DNA of 33,393 bases, from NCBI RefSeq assembly GCF_002093665.1, contig NZ_MRWE01000047.1, positions 1 to 33,393 of the forward strand, read 5' to 3'. The stretch comes from Rouxiella badensis (GTDB lineage: Bacteria > Pseudomonadota > Gammaproteobacteria > Enterobacterales > Enterobacteriaceae). This document shows, piece after piece, positions 7,485 to 16,237 of this stretch. The notes below the pieces were generated by a model. The model had not been told where the DNA came from. It saw only the letters and a list, made by a program, of their open reading frames with translations, and searched no databases. Numbering within the stretch: the stretch's first letter is position 1; every line of letters starts with the position of its first letter. Made by a program: the position numbers and the translations under genes.

Positions 7485-8549
7485 ATGTTTAAAGCTTGCC
7501 AACGCCTGCTGTCCTGCGCCTTATGCCTTGCAGCCCTTCTTAGCCAGCCCGCTCTGGCCGCCACTAAACCTACTTTCAAAATCGCCTGGTCTATTTATGC
7601 CGGCTGGATGCCCTGGGACTTTGCCCAGCAGAGCGGCATCCTCAAGAAATGGGCCGACAAATACGGTATCAACATTCAATTTGTACAGGTAAACGACTAC
7701 ATCGAGTCGGTTAACCAATATACCGCAGGAGGATTTGACGGCTGCACCATGACCAATATGGACGCGCTAACCCTCCCTGCAACCGGCGGCGTAGACAGCA
7801 CTGCGCTTATCGTCGGCGACTACTCCAACGGTAACGATGGCATCATGCTCAAAGGCGCAGGTGATGTGAAATCGCTGAAAGGCCAGTCCATCAATCTGGT
7901 CCAGCTGTCGGTGTCCGAATACCTGCTGGCGCGCGCGCTTGAAAAGTCCGGCATGACCGAGAAAGACGTCACCGTGGTCAACACCGCCGACGCCGACCTG
8001 GTTGCCGCCTTCGGCACTCCGGCCGTGAAGTCGATTGTCACCTGGAACCCGCTGCTGGCAGAGGCTAAAAAGCAGCCCGACAGCCATGAAATCTTCTCCT
8101 CAGCCCAAATCCCGGGCGAAATCCTCGACCTTTTAGTGGTGAACAGCACCACCCTGAAGGCCCATCCTGAGCTCGGCAAGGCGCTGACCGGTGCCTGGTA
8201 CGACACGCTCAATGCCATGAAAGGTAACGGCCCGGAAGCCCTCAAGGCCCGCAGCTTTATGGCGCAGGAGTCGGGTACCGACCTCAAAGGCTTTGACGAT
8301 CAGCTGGCCGCGACCTACCTGTTCAGCACCCCGAAGCAGGCGCTGGACTTTATGAAAGGTCCACAGATTAAAACCACCATGCAGTCCGTGGCTGAGTTCT
8401 CCTTCAAGCACGGCCTGCTCGGCGAAGGCGCGCCGGATGCCACCACCGTCGGGATAACCACACCGTCCGGCAACTGGGGAAATCCGTCCAACCAGAAGCT
8501 GCATTTTACCGACACGTTCGTGAAGCTGGCTGCGGCCAACAAGCTGTAA
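7485..8549 (+). CDS. ABC transporter periplasmic binding protein of the guanidine/urea carboxylase region
   Basis: A 354-residue exported substrate-binding protein. A signal peptide ending in QPALA|ATKP is followed by a NMT1/SsuA/TauA-like two-lobe fold (KIAWSIYAGWMPWDFAQQSG, then IQFVQVNDYIESVNQYTAGG). It resembles the binding proteins found with urea carboxylase genes. It is the first gene after the guanidine-I riboswitch, so the likely ligand is guanidine or a guanidino compound rather than urea. The ATG at 7485 has AGAGGAA at good spacing; the in-frame start 24 bases earlier lacks this. The permease follows after 35 bases. Confidence 0.88.
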   Translation: MFKACQRLLSCALCLAALLSQPALAATKPTFKIAWSIYAGWMPWDFAQQSGILKKWADKYGINIQFVQVNDYIESVNQYTAGGFDGCTMTNMDALTLPATGGVDSTALIVGDYSNGNDGIMLKGAGDVKSLKGQSINLVQLSVSEYLLARALEKSGMTEKDVTVVNTADADLVAAFGTPAVKSIVTWNPLLAEAKKQPDSHEIFSSAQIPGEILDLLVVNSTTLKAHPELGKALTGAWYDTLNAMKGNGPEALKARSFMAQESGTDLKGFDDQLAATYLFSTPKQALDFMKGPQIKTTMQSVAEFSFKHGLLGEGAPDATTVGITTPSGNWGNPSNQKLHFTDTFVKLAAANKL

Positions 8550-8584
8550 TTGCTATCCCTGTTAACTATCTGAAAGGCATTCCG

Positions 8585-9397
8585 ATGCGTAAAATGATCA
8601 ACTACCAACCGCAACGCCTGTCACGCAGCCTGCTCGGGCTTTTACCCCTGCTGCTGCTGATCCTGGTTTATTTGATGGCGTCGGATGCCCGTCTGTCGGC
8701 CAATGCCTTCGATAAGCTGCTGCCGAGCTTTAGCGCCATGGGCGACGCCCTTTACCGCGTAGCGTTTCAAGCCGATCCACGTACCGGCCAATATCTGCTG
8801 TGGACCGACACTTACGCCAGCCTGATTCGCCTGCTGAGCGGCATCGCCATCAGCGCCTTTCTGGGACTGGTGCTGGGTATCTTCTGCGGCGCGCTGCCCG
8901 CCGTGCGTTCGCTGATTTCTCCACTGGTGACGCTGTTTGCGCTGATCCCCCCGCTGGCGGTCCTGCCTATTCTTTTTATCATTTTCGGCCTCGGTGAACT
9001 GTCAAAAATCGTGCTAATCGCCGTCGGTGTGACGCCGTTTATCGCCCGCGACCTTCAACAGCAGGTGCAGTCAATCCCCCACGAACAGCTGATCAAGGCG
9101 CAGACCCTTAGCGGCCACAGTGGGCAAATCATGTGGCGGATAATCCTGCCTCAGCTGATGCCGCGCCTGTTCGACGCGGTACGCCTGTCGCTCGGCTCGG
9201 CCTGGCTGTTCCTGATTGCCGCCGAGGCCATCGCCGCCACCGAAGGGCTCGGTTATCGCATCTTCCTGATGCGCCGCTATCTGGCAATGGACGTTATCTT
9301 GCCCTACGTCGCCTGGATAACGCTGCTCGCCTTTGCCCTCGATGCCTTGCTGCGCCTGATAAGCCGCCGCTGCTGGCCCTGGTATTACGTTAAATAA
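8585..9397 (+). CDS. ABC transporter permease (guanidine uptake)
   Basis: A 270-residue inner-membrane permease of the SsuC/TauC type (binding-protein-dependent transport system family). It has about six hydrophobic segments and the cytoplasmic EAA-like loop that docks the ATPase (EQLIKAQTLSGHSGQIMWRI, continuing ILPQLMPRLFDA). AAAGG lies about 8 bases before the ATG. It stands between the binding protein and the ATPase in one operon under the riboswitch, so it should form the membrane channel of the importer. The substrate is inferred from context only. Confidence 0.88.
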   Translation: MRKMINYQPQRLSRSLLGLLPLLLLILVYLMASDARLSANAFDKLLPSFSAMGDALYRVAFQADPRTGQYLLWTDTYASLIRLLSGIAISAFLGLVLGIFCGALPAVRSLISPLVTLFALIPPLAVLPILFIIFGLGELSKIVLIAVGVTPFIARDLQQQVQSIPHEQLIKAQTLSGHSGQIMWRIILPQLMPRLFDAVRLSLGSAWLFLIAAEAIAATEGLGYRIFLMRRYLAMDVILPYVAWITLLAFALDALLRLISRRCWPWYYVK

Positions 9398-9415
9398 GCC
9401 CCACTGGAGCAAAAA

Positions 9416-10144
9416 ATGAGCTTACTCAGTATGCGCAATCTGGAAAAACACTACGGCAATCAGGTGGTACTCGAGCGGGTCAACGCCGAAGTTCAGGAGG
9501 GAGAGTTCGTCTCTATCGTCGGGGCATCAGGCTGTGGCAAAACCACCTTCCTGAAAATGATGCTCGGTACGGAAAGCCCCAGTAAGGGCGAACTGCTGCT
9601 CGACGGCAAACCGGTCATTCAGGAACCGGGAGAAGATCGCGGCGTAGTTTTCCAACGTTATTCGGTTTTCCCACATCTGACCGCACTGCAAAACGTGATG
9701 ATCGGTGAAGAGTTCGTCCAGGCGCGCTGGCTGGGTCGCGTGTGGGGCAGCAAGCGTAAGGCGATTGCCGAACGCGCCACCGACATGCTGACCCAGGTCG
9801 GGCTCGGCCATGCGCTGGATAAGTACCCTCACCAGCTTTCCGGCGGCATGCAGCAACGTCTGGCACTGGCGCAGGCGCTGACCAAGAAGCCGCGTATCCT
9901 GCTGCTCGACGAACCCTTCGGTGCCCTGGATCCAGGCATCCGCAAAGACATGCATCAGTTGATAACCGAACTATGGCAGAAACACAAACTCACCATTTTC
10001 ATGATAACCCACGACCTCAAGGAGGGTTTTTCCCTCGGTTCGCGCCTGTGGGTGTTCGACAAAATCCGTCATGACCCTCAGGCACCTGACGCCTGGGGCG
10101 CAAGTATTACCTACGACATTCCGCTAGAGGAGCGAAAAGCATGA
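9416..10144 (+). CDS. ABC transporter ATP-binding protein (guanidine uptake)
   Basis: A 242-residue ABC ATPase with Walker A GASGCGKTT (36-44), the Q-loop glutamine at about 80, signature LSGGMQQ (141-147), Walker B ILLLDE (161-166) and the switch histidine in ITHD (H199). It is of the SsuB/TauB subfamily and powers uptake with the preceding binding protein and permease. Its stop overlaps the start of the next gene (ATGA at 10141-10144), so translation of the transporter and the catabolic genes is coupled. Confidence 0.92.
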   Translation: MSLLSMRNLEKHYGNQVVLERVNAEVQEGEFVSIVGASGCGKTTFLKMMLGTESPSKGELLLDGKPVIQEPGEDRGVVFQRYSVFPHLTALQNVMIGEEFVQARWLGRVWGSKRKAIAERATDMLTQVGLGHALDKYPHQLSGGMQQRLALAQALTKKPRILLLDEPFGALDPGIRKDMHQLITELWQKHKLTIFMITHDLKEGFSLGSRLWVFDKIRHDPQAPDAWGASITYDIPLEERKA

Positions 10145-10875
10145 GTGAATCCCACGAAATTCTGTACCAAACCCAGCTTCAAGCCGGTTCACACTGGTCA
10201 ATGCGGGTAAAAAGCGGATCGGCGCTGCGCCTGACCGACGTCGAGGGCGGCGCCAACCTTGGCATGCTGTTTTACAATCCAGAGAACCTGCTCGAACGCT
10301 ACAACGCGCCGGATACCCTGAAGTGCCAGCACACCTTCCGACTCACCGAAGGACACTGCCTCTACTCAGACATGGGGCGCATTTTCTGCGGCATCGAGCA
10401 CGACAGTTTTGGCTGGCACGATACCGTCTGCGGCACCCTGAATGCGGCGCAGACCGAGCAGCGGTTTGGTGCGCTGAGCTATCAGCAGGCGCACAACGCC
10501 CGTCATCAGAACGGCTACGACAGTTTCCTGGTTGAACTGGCAAAATACGGGCTTGGAAAACGCGATATGGCCGCCTGCGTGAACCTGTTTTCAAAAGTCA
10601 CCGTCGACGAAAACGGGTATCTGGCGCTCGACACACGCCCGCAGCCGACGGCCAGCGTCACGCTGCGTTTCGCGATGGACACGCTGGTGGTGATGCACAC
10701 CTGTCCGCATCCCATGACCGAGGCAGCACGCTATCCGCGAGCGCCTATCGATATCGCCCTGCTGGCCGGTAGCGCGCCGCTGCCCGCTCACTGCCTGCAA
10801 TCGGCGGAGAACCAGCGCGGCCAGGCCAACAATGACCTCTACCATCACACTACTTGCTGCCAGGGAGCACACTGA
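10141..10875 (+). CDS. DUF1989 protein, carboxyguanidine deiminase subunit (urea-carboxylase-associated protein 1)
   Basis: A 244-residue protein of the DUF1989 family, long annotated as urea amidolyase/carboxylase-associated protein 1 (UAAP1). In guanidine degradation, two such proteins form carboxyguanidine deiminase (CgdAB), which converts the carboxylated guanidine to allophanate and ammonia. Visible landmarks are [11 protein letters not shown] (37-47), [14 protein letters not shown] at 92-95, [16 protein letters not shown] and a cysteine-rich tail (HTCPHP, then TTCCQGAH). The last two regions supply His/Cys residues that could bind a metal. The start overlaps the ATPase stop by 4 bases and the stop overlaps the next start by 1 base. 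The riboswitch supports the guanidine reading over urea. Confidence 0.85.
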   Translation: MSESHEILYQTQLQAGSHWSMRVKSGSALRLTDVEGGANLGMLFYNPENLLERYNAPDTLKCQHTFRLTEGHCLYSDMGRIFCGIEHDSFGWHDTVCGTLNAAQTEQRFGALSYQQAHNARHQNGYDSFLVELAKYGLGKRDMAACVNLFSKVTVDENGYLALDTRPQPTASVTLRFAMDTLVVMHTCPHPMTEAARYPRAPIDIALLAGSAPLPAHCLQSAENQRGQANNDLYHHTTCCQGAH

Positions 10876-11510
10876 TGATCCAGACAAGCCAACAGCATAC
10901 CGAAACCGCCCTTTTTCGTCAGTCCATCGCCGCCGGAGACTATTGGCTGCACCGCATCGAGGCCGGACAAACGCTGCGCATCGTCGATAGCGAAGGCAAT
11001 CAGGCCGCGGATACGCTGTTTTTCAACGCCGACGACGTCGGTGAGCGCTACAGCATGACCGATACTCTGCGCGGACAAAGAAACGTCTTTCTGAGCGCCG
11101 GCACCACGCTACGCTCGAACGACGACCGTCCGATGCTGGAGATAGTCGCCGACACCTGTGGACGCCACGATACCTTGGGCGGCGCCTGTGCCACCGAGAG
11201 CAACACCGTGCGCTATTCGTTGGAAAAGCGCCATATGCACGCCTGCCGCGACAGCTGGATGTTGGCGATTAGCGAGAACCCGCAGTATGGGCTCACCAAA
11301 CGCGACATTACTCACAACATAAATTTCTTCATGAACGTCCCCGTGACTTCGCAGGGCGGATTGACCTTTGAAGACGGGCTCTCCGCGCCGGGGAAATACG
11401 TAGAGTTGGTGGCGAAAATGAACGTCTTAGTGCTTATCTCCAACTGTCCGCAGCTGAATAATCCTTGTAACGGCTACAACCCTACGCCGATTGAAGTGGT
11501 GATCTGGTAA
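10875..11510 (+). CDS. DUF1989 protein, carboxyguanidine deiminase subunit (urea-carboxylase-associated protein 2)
   Basis: A 211-residue paralogue of the preceding DUF1989 protein. It shares [11 protein letters not shown] (41-51), [15 protein letters not shown] at 97-100, [18 protein letters not shown] and [13 protein letters not shown] near the end. The two are expected to form the heteromeric carboxyguanidine deiminase acting on the product of the adjacent carboxylase. The ATG at 10875 overlaps the preceding stop (TGATG) and has AGGGAG about 7 bases upstream. An earlier in-frame start at 10854 would extend it into the neighbouring gene and is less likely. Confidence 0.85.
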   Translation: MIQTSQQHTETALFRQSIAAGDYWLHRIEAGQTLRIVDSEGNQAADTLFFNADDVGERYSMTDTLRGQRNVFLSAGTTLRSNDDRPMLEIVADTCGRHDTLGGACATESNTVRYSLEKRHMHACRDSWMLAISENPQYGLTKRDITHNINFFMNVPVTSQGGLTFEDGLSAPGKYVELVAKMNVLVLISNCPQLNNPCNGYNPTPIEVVIW

Positions 11511-11605
11511 ATCCAGTCAGATAACGCGTGCTTCGGGACGACCCGCAAAATGCCACGCAACAGCAATACAGCAGGACGACCTGCCCGTCGCACAGAGAGT
11601 CAACC

Positions 11606-14600
11606 ATGTTTAAATGCGTTCTGATTGCCAATCGTGGCGCCATTGCGGTGCGCATCATCCGCACCCTCAAGCAGTTGGGCGTACGCGCCGTGGCGGTCTA
11701 CGCCGAGGCCGACCAGCATTCACTGCACGTTCGCCAGGCCGATGAGGCCTTCTGCCTCGGGGCGGGCAGCGTGCGCGACACTTACCTCAATCAGGATAAA
11801 TTGCTGGCTATCGCGCATCAGTGCGGCGCACAGGCAATTCATCCCGGTTACGGATTTCTCAGCGAAAACGCCGCTTTCGTCGAGCGTTGCACTGCCGAAG
11901 GTGTGGTGTTTCTCGGACCAACCGCCGCGCAGATGGCCGCTTTTGGCCTCAAACACAGCGCCCGTCAGCTGGCGGAGAAATGCCAGGTTCCGCTGCTCCC
12001 GGGCAGTGGATTGCTGATAGATTTACTGCAGGCGCTGCAAAGCGCCGACGAGATTGGTTATCCGGTCATGCTCAAGAGCACCGCAGGGGGCGGCGGTATA
12101 GGCATGCAGCGCTGCGACGACGCCGCCAGCCTCAGTGAGGCATTCACTCGCGTTAAACGCCTCGCAGGCAATAATTTCGCCGATGATGGCGTATTTTTAG
12201 AGAAATTTGTCGCCAAAGCTCGACATATCGAGGTGCAAATCTTTGGTGACGGCGCAGGAAACGTTATTGCGCTCGGTGAAAGGGACTGCTCCGCTCAGCG
12301 CCGAAATCAGAAGGTCATCGAAGAAACGCCTGCCCCGAACCTGCCGCAGCCAGTGCGTGAGGCGCTGCAACAGACCGCGGTGCGTCTGGGTAAAGCGGTC
12401 AACTATCGCAGCGCTGGCACGGTAGAATACGTTTACGACGTCGGCAGTGAGCAGTTTTATTTTCTCGAGGTGAACACCCGTTTACAGGTAGAGCACGGCG
12501 TTACCGAGCAGATTTATGGCGTGGATATTGTCAGCTGGATGGTACAGCTCGGCGCTGACTGCCTGCCGCCGCTCTCAGCGTTCGCCAACCTGACGCCGCA
12601 GGGCCACGCTGTCCAGGTACGCCTCTATGCCGAAGACCCGGCCAAACATTTCCAACCCTGCGCGGGGTTGTTAAGCCACGTCAGTTTTCCGCTCGCACCC
12701 GACGGCGCTCAGCTGCGCATCGACGGCTGGATTGACAGCGGTTGTGAGGTTTCTCCTTTCTATGACCCGATGCTCGCCAAAGTCATCATTCATGCCGAAA
12801 ATCGGCCACTGGCGCTGGCGGCATTGAACCAAACGCTACGCGATACTGAACTCTATGGCATTGAAACCAATCTTGATTATCTGCGTCATCTGCTCGCACA
12901 GCCCGCCGTTATCAAGGGGGAGGTGATCACGGCGACGCTGGCGGGCGTAGACTATCGCCCGGCCACCTTTGACGTACTCACGCCCGGCACATTGACCAGT
13001 ATTCAGGATGCACCAGGCCGCTGCGGTTATTGGCACGTAGGAGTACCGCCTTCGGGTCCGTTCGACAGCCGCTCATTTCGTTTGGGCAACCGCCTGCTCG
13101 GCAACGACGAGCAGGCAGCGGGACTGGAAATCACCTTACGGGGCCCGACGCTGCGCTTTAATCGCGACTGCGCTATTGTCATCAGCGGAGCAGAGATCGA
13201 CGCCCGTCTCGACGGCGAGAAACTGTCGATGTGGCAAGTCTGTACCGTGCACGCCGGGCAAACGCTGGCGCTAGGTCCGGTCGAGGGTGAGGGCTGCCGC
13301 AGCTATTTGCTGCTGGCGGGTGGCATCGACTGCCCACGCTATCTCGGCAGTCGCAGTACTTTCACGCTCGGCAAGTTCGGCGGTCATGCAGGCAGACAAC
13401 TGCGCAGCGGTGACGTGCTGCACCTCGCCGCGCCGCGTTTAACAGAGCGAAAGTCCCTACCGATCAGCTTGCTGCCAGAGTGGCACGAGGTGCGCACCCA
13501 GCGGGTCATTTATGGCCCGCAGGGTGCGCCGAAATTTTTCACCGAGCAAGATATTGCGGCATTTTTCGACGCCGTCTGGCAGGTGCATTACAACTCCAGC
13601 CGCACTGGCATTCGCCTGATCGGCCCTAAACCCGAATGGGCGCGCAGTGACGGCGGCGAAGCGGGTATGCACCCGTCCAATATCCACGACAACGCCTATG
13701 CCTTTGGAACCGTGGATTTTACCGGTGATATGCCGGTAATCCTCGGCCCCGACGGTCCTTCGCTCGGCGGCTTTGTCTGCCCGGCCACGGTGATTCAGGC
13801 AGATCTGTGGCAGCTCGGGCAATTAAAATCCGGCGACAGGATAAGGTTTGTGCCCGTGTCGCTTGAGGATGCCGACCGGTTGGCGCGCGATGCTGAGGTG
13901 GAACTCTCAACGCTGCACTCCCAGCCGAAGGCTGGGATCGCGACAATTTTACAAAATCCACTGTTATGGCACCGCGCAGCGCAGGATGCGCTGCCGTCGG
14001 TGAGCTATCTCGCCGCAGGCGATCGATTTATTTTGGTGGAATATGGCGATCCGATTTTGGATATTGCCCTGAGATTTCGCGCTCATGCCCTGATGCAGTG
14101 GTTGGAAAACAACCGATTGGCGGGCGTGCTGGAACTGACGCCCGGCATTCGATCGCTGCAAATTCATTTTGATAGCCTGCTTTGCCCGCGCGACGCCTTG
14201 ATCAGCCATCTACAGCAGGCAGAAGCCTCACTTGGCGATTTACAGCAGGCCGAGGTGCCTTCACGCACCGTCTGGCTGCCGCTCAGCTGGGACGACGACG
14301 CCTGCCGTGAAGCTATCGAGAAATACACTCAGTCCGTTCGCCCCGGAGCACCCTGGTGCCCGAGCAATATCGAATTTATACGCCGAATCAACGGTCTAAG
14401 CAGTGTTGAAGAGGTGCGGGAAACTCTGTTTAACGCCCGCTATCTGGTCATGGGGCTCGGCGACGTTTATCTGGGTGCGCCGGTCGCTACGCCGTTGGAT
14501 CCGCGCCATCGCTTGGTCACCACCAAATACAACCCGGCACGCACCTGGACGGCAGAAAACTCGGTCGGCATCGGCGGTGCCTACCTGTGCGTCTACGGCA

Positions 14601-15202
14601 TGGAAGGCCCCGGTGGCTATCAGTTCGTGGGCCGTACGCTGCAAATGTGGAACCGTGACCGGCAGACCGAGGCCTTTGTACAACCCTGGCTGCTGCGGTT
14701 TTTCGATCAGATTCGTTTTTATCCGGTGAGCGCCGAGGAGCTGAAGACGATTCGCCAGAACTTCCCGTATGGCGATTATCCGCTGCGCACCGAGGAGGGC
14801 AAATTCCGCCTCGACGAGTATCAGGCCGCTTTGGCGACGCAGCAGTCGGAAATTACCGCGTTTCAGCTTAAGCGACAGCAGGCATTCGACCAAGAGCTGG
14901 CGCGCTGGCGTGCAGACGGACAGTTCACCTTTGACAGCAGTTTGCAGGAAGCGTCGTTGGAGCCTGAACAGGCGATCCCCGAGGGCTGCCACGGCATTGA
15001 CAGCCATGTCGCCGGCAACGTGTGGCAATGGCTCGTGAAACCAGGCGATAAAGTATCATTGGGTCAAACGCTCGGGATCCTGGAGTCGATGAAAATGGAG
15101 ATCCCGATTTCTTCGCCGGTCAGCGGTACGGTGAAGAGTCTGACTCGTCAGCCCGGCTCGCAGGTTCAGGCCGGACAAACGCTGTTGATCGTAGAAGAGT
15201 AG
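11606..15202 (+). CDS. Biotin-dependent guanidine carboxylase (annotated as urea carboxylase)
   Basis: A 1198-residue multidomain enzyme. An N-terminal biotin carboxylase domain covers about 1-450 (MFKCVLIANRGAIAVRIIRT start, ATP-binding KSTAGGGGIGM from K157). A carboxyltransferase region related to KipI/KipA (AHS1/AHS2) covers about 460-1000. The C-terminal biotinyl domain has ESMKME, with the biotin lysine K1163 exactly 35 residues from the end. This is the urea carboxylase layout without a fused allophanate hydrolase. With a guanidine-I riboswitch and the DUF1989 pair in the same operon, the substrate is most likely guanidine. The frame is open upstream to 11528, but 11606 begins the conserved domain. 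It ends the operon, and no allophanate hydrolase follows. Confidence 0.92.
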   Translation: MFKCVLIANRGAIAVRIIRTLKQLGVRAVAVYAEADQHSLHVRQADEAFCLGAGSVRDTYLNQDKLLAIAHQCGAQAIHPGYGFLSENAAFVERCTAEGVVFLGPTAAQMAAFGLKHSARQLAEKCQVPLLPGSGLLIDLLQALQSADEIGYPVMLKSTAGGGGIGMQRCDDAASLSEAFTRVKRLAGNNFADDGVFLEKFVAKARHIEVQIFGDGAGNVIALGERDCSAQRRNQKVIEETPAPNLPQPVREALQQTAVRLGKAVNYRSAGTVEYVYDVGSEQFYFLEVNTRLQVEHGVTEQIYGVDIVSWMVQLGADCLPPLSAFANLTPQGHAVQVRLYAEDPAKHFQPCAGLLSHVSFPLAPDGAQLRIDGWIDSGCEVSPFYDPMLAKVIIHAENRPLALAALNQTLRDTELYGIETNLDYLRHLLAQPAVIKGEVITATLAGVDYRPATFDVLTPGTLTSIQDAPGRCGYWHVGVPPSGPFDSRSFRLGNRLLGNDEQAAGLEITLRGPTLRFNRDCAIVISGAEIDARLDGEKLSMWQVCTVHAGQTLALGPVEGEGCRSYLLLAGGIDCPRYLGSRSTFTLGKFGGHAGRQLRSGDVLHLAAPRLTERKSLPISLLPEWHEVRTQRVIYGPQGAPKFFTEQDIAAFFDAVWQVHYNSSRTGIRLIGPKPEWARSDGGEAGMHPSNIHDNAYAFGTVDFTGDMPVILGPDGPSLGGFVCPATVIQADLWQLGQLKSGDRIRFVPVSLEDADRLARDAEVELSTLHSQPKAGIATILQNPLLWHRAAQDALPSVSYLAAGDRFILVEYGDPILDIALRFRAHALMQWLENNRLAGVLELTPGIRSLQIHFDSLLCPRDALISHLQQAEASLGDLQQAEVPSRTVWLPLSWDDDACREAIEKYTQSVRPGAPWCPSNIEFIRRINGLSSVEEVRETLFNARYLVMGLGDVYLGAPVATPLDPRHRLVTTKYNPARTWTAENSVGIGGAYLCVYGMEGPGGYQFVGRTLQMWNRDRQTEAFVQPWLLRFFDQIRFYPVSAEELKTIRQNFPYGDYPLRTEEGKFRLDEYQAALATQQSEITAFQLKRQQAFDQELARWRADGQFTFDSSLQEASLEPEQAIPEGCHGIDSHVAGNVWQWLVKPGDKVSLGQTLGILESMKMEIPISSPVSGTVKSLTRQPGSQVQAGQTLLIVEE

Positions 15203-15208
15203 AATAAG

Positions 15209-15231
15209 GCCGCCCATGCCCACTGGGCGGC
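15209..15231 (+). terminator. 3' hairpin of the guanidine operon
   Basis: GCCGCCCA (15209-15216) and TGGGCGGC (15224-15231) form a perfect GC-rich 8-base stem starting 7 bases after the carboxylase stop. A T run comes only at 15242-15247, so it is a weak or atypical intrinsic terminator. Confidence 0.55.
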
Positions 15232-15289
15232 GCACATCACATTTTTTCATGCTATTTATCGCTCTTTTCGTGCAATGTGATTTATTTAA

Positions 15290-15297
15290 CTATGCTT
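15290..15297 (+). promoter_or_regulatory. Possible -10 element for kdoO
   Basis: CTATGCTT resembles the extended -10 of stationary-phase (sigma-S) promoters (CTATACTT) and lies 40 bases before the kdoO start. No clear -35 was seen, which is not unusual for this class. Weak evidence. Confidence 0.3.
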
Positions 15298-15337
15298 GTA
15301 TTCATAAACAATAATTTGAGTGGCGACTTAGAGAAAG

Positions 15338-16237
15338 ATGGCCGAAAAGAATCAATTGGACACGCAATCCATCATTACCTTCCCAAATGATGACTGGAGA
15401 GCCAAAACTGGAGCAATTTCTTCAGCCGTAGAGGAGCTTGAGCAGGGTAAGATTTTATTTTTCCCTCATCTTGGCTATCCATTGAATACACAGCAACAAA
15501 GCCTGCTGGACCCCGCTCTGGTTGATCCAAAAAGAAAAAACATCAGCTATGACGTGGGCAGACACCAGATTAAGGGCGTTGCCAATTCGGAGAAAGAGCC
15601 ACAGGTAAGAAAACTGCTGGAAGACTACTATCAGGCCTGTAGTGCGTTGATAGACACTGTTCTGCCTGAATATCAGAGTGTTTTGCGCAGACCGGTCAAT
15701 AGTTTACGTTTGCACCCGGTCAGTGAATGGCGCAACAAGAGTTCCTGGCGAAAAGATGACAGCCGTCTGCACGTTGACGCTTTTCCTTCGCGCCCGAATT
15801 ACGGCGAACGTATCCTGCGCATTTTCACCAACATCAATCCCCACGGTGAAGACCGGGTTTGGCGCATTGGGGAACCGTTCCCGCAGCTCGCAGAAAGATA
15901 TTTACCGAAGCTGGCCGGTTTCTCTCCGTTCAAAAGCTGGCTACAGCATAAGTTGCATATCACCAAAACGCCGCGCAGCCACTACGACCATCTGATGTTG
16001 CAGATGCACGACAAGATGAAGTCGGACGACAACTACCAGAAAAATGGCCAGCAGATTACCCAGCGCTTCCCGCCGGGCAGCAGCTGGATATGTTTCTCTG
16101 ACCAGACGCCGCACGCTGCGATGTCGGGCCAGTTTATGCTGGAGCAGACCTTCCTGCTGTCGGTGAAAGACATGCACAATCCGGACGCGTCCCCCCTGCG
16201 CACGCTGCAACGGATAACCAACAAACGCCTACTGTAG
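15338..16237 (+). CDS. kdoO: Kdo 3-hydroxylase, Fe(II)/2-oxoglutarate dependent
   Basis: A 299-residue protein resembling the Kdo hydroxylase family (KdoO of Burkholderia and Yersinia), which hydroxylates the outer Kdo of lipopolysaccharide to D-glycero-D-talo-oct-2-ulosonic acid (Ko). The iron-binding HxD is visible at H145/D147 in RLHVDAFPSRPN and the distal histidine at H259 in SDQTPHAAMSG. The length fits the family. AGAGAAAG precedes the ATG. It follows the guanidine operon with its own upstream region, so it is probably a separate unit. Its 3' end overlaps the convergent isonitrile-hydratase-like gene by 9 bases. Confidence 0.78.
   Translation: MAEKNQLDTQSIITFPNDDWRAKTGAISSAVEELEQGKILFFPHLGYPLNTQQQSLLDPALVDPKRKNISYDVGRHQIKGVANSEKEPQVRKLLEDYYQACSALIDTVLPEYQSVLRRPVNSLRLHPVSEWRNKSSWRKDDSRLHVDAFPSRPNYGERILRIFTNINPHGEDRVWRIGEPFPQLAERYLPKLAGFSPFKSWLQHKLHITKTPRSHYDHLMLQMHDKMKSDDNYQKNGQQITQRFPPGSSWICFSDQTPHAAMSGQFMLEQTFLLSVKDMHNPDASPLRTLQRITNKRLL

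Noticed and set aside
14396-15028. 210-codon minus-strand frame
   Set aside because: Antisense to the carboxylase, whose domain structure is continuous here. No ribosome site or recognisable protein.
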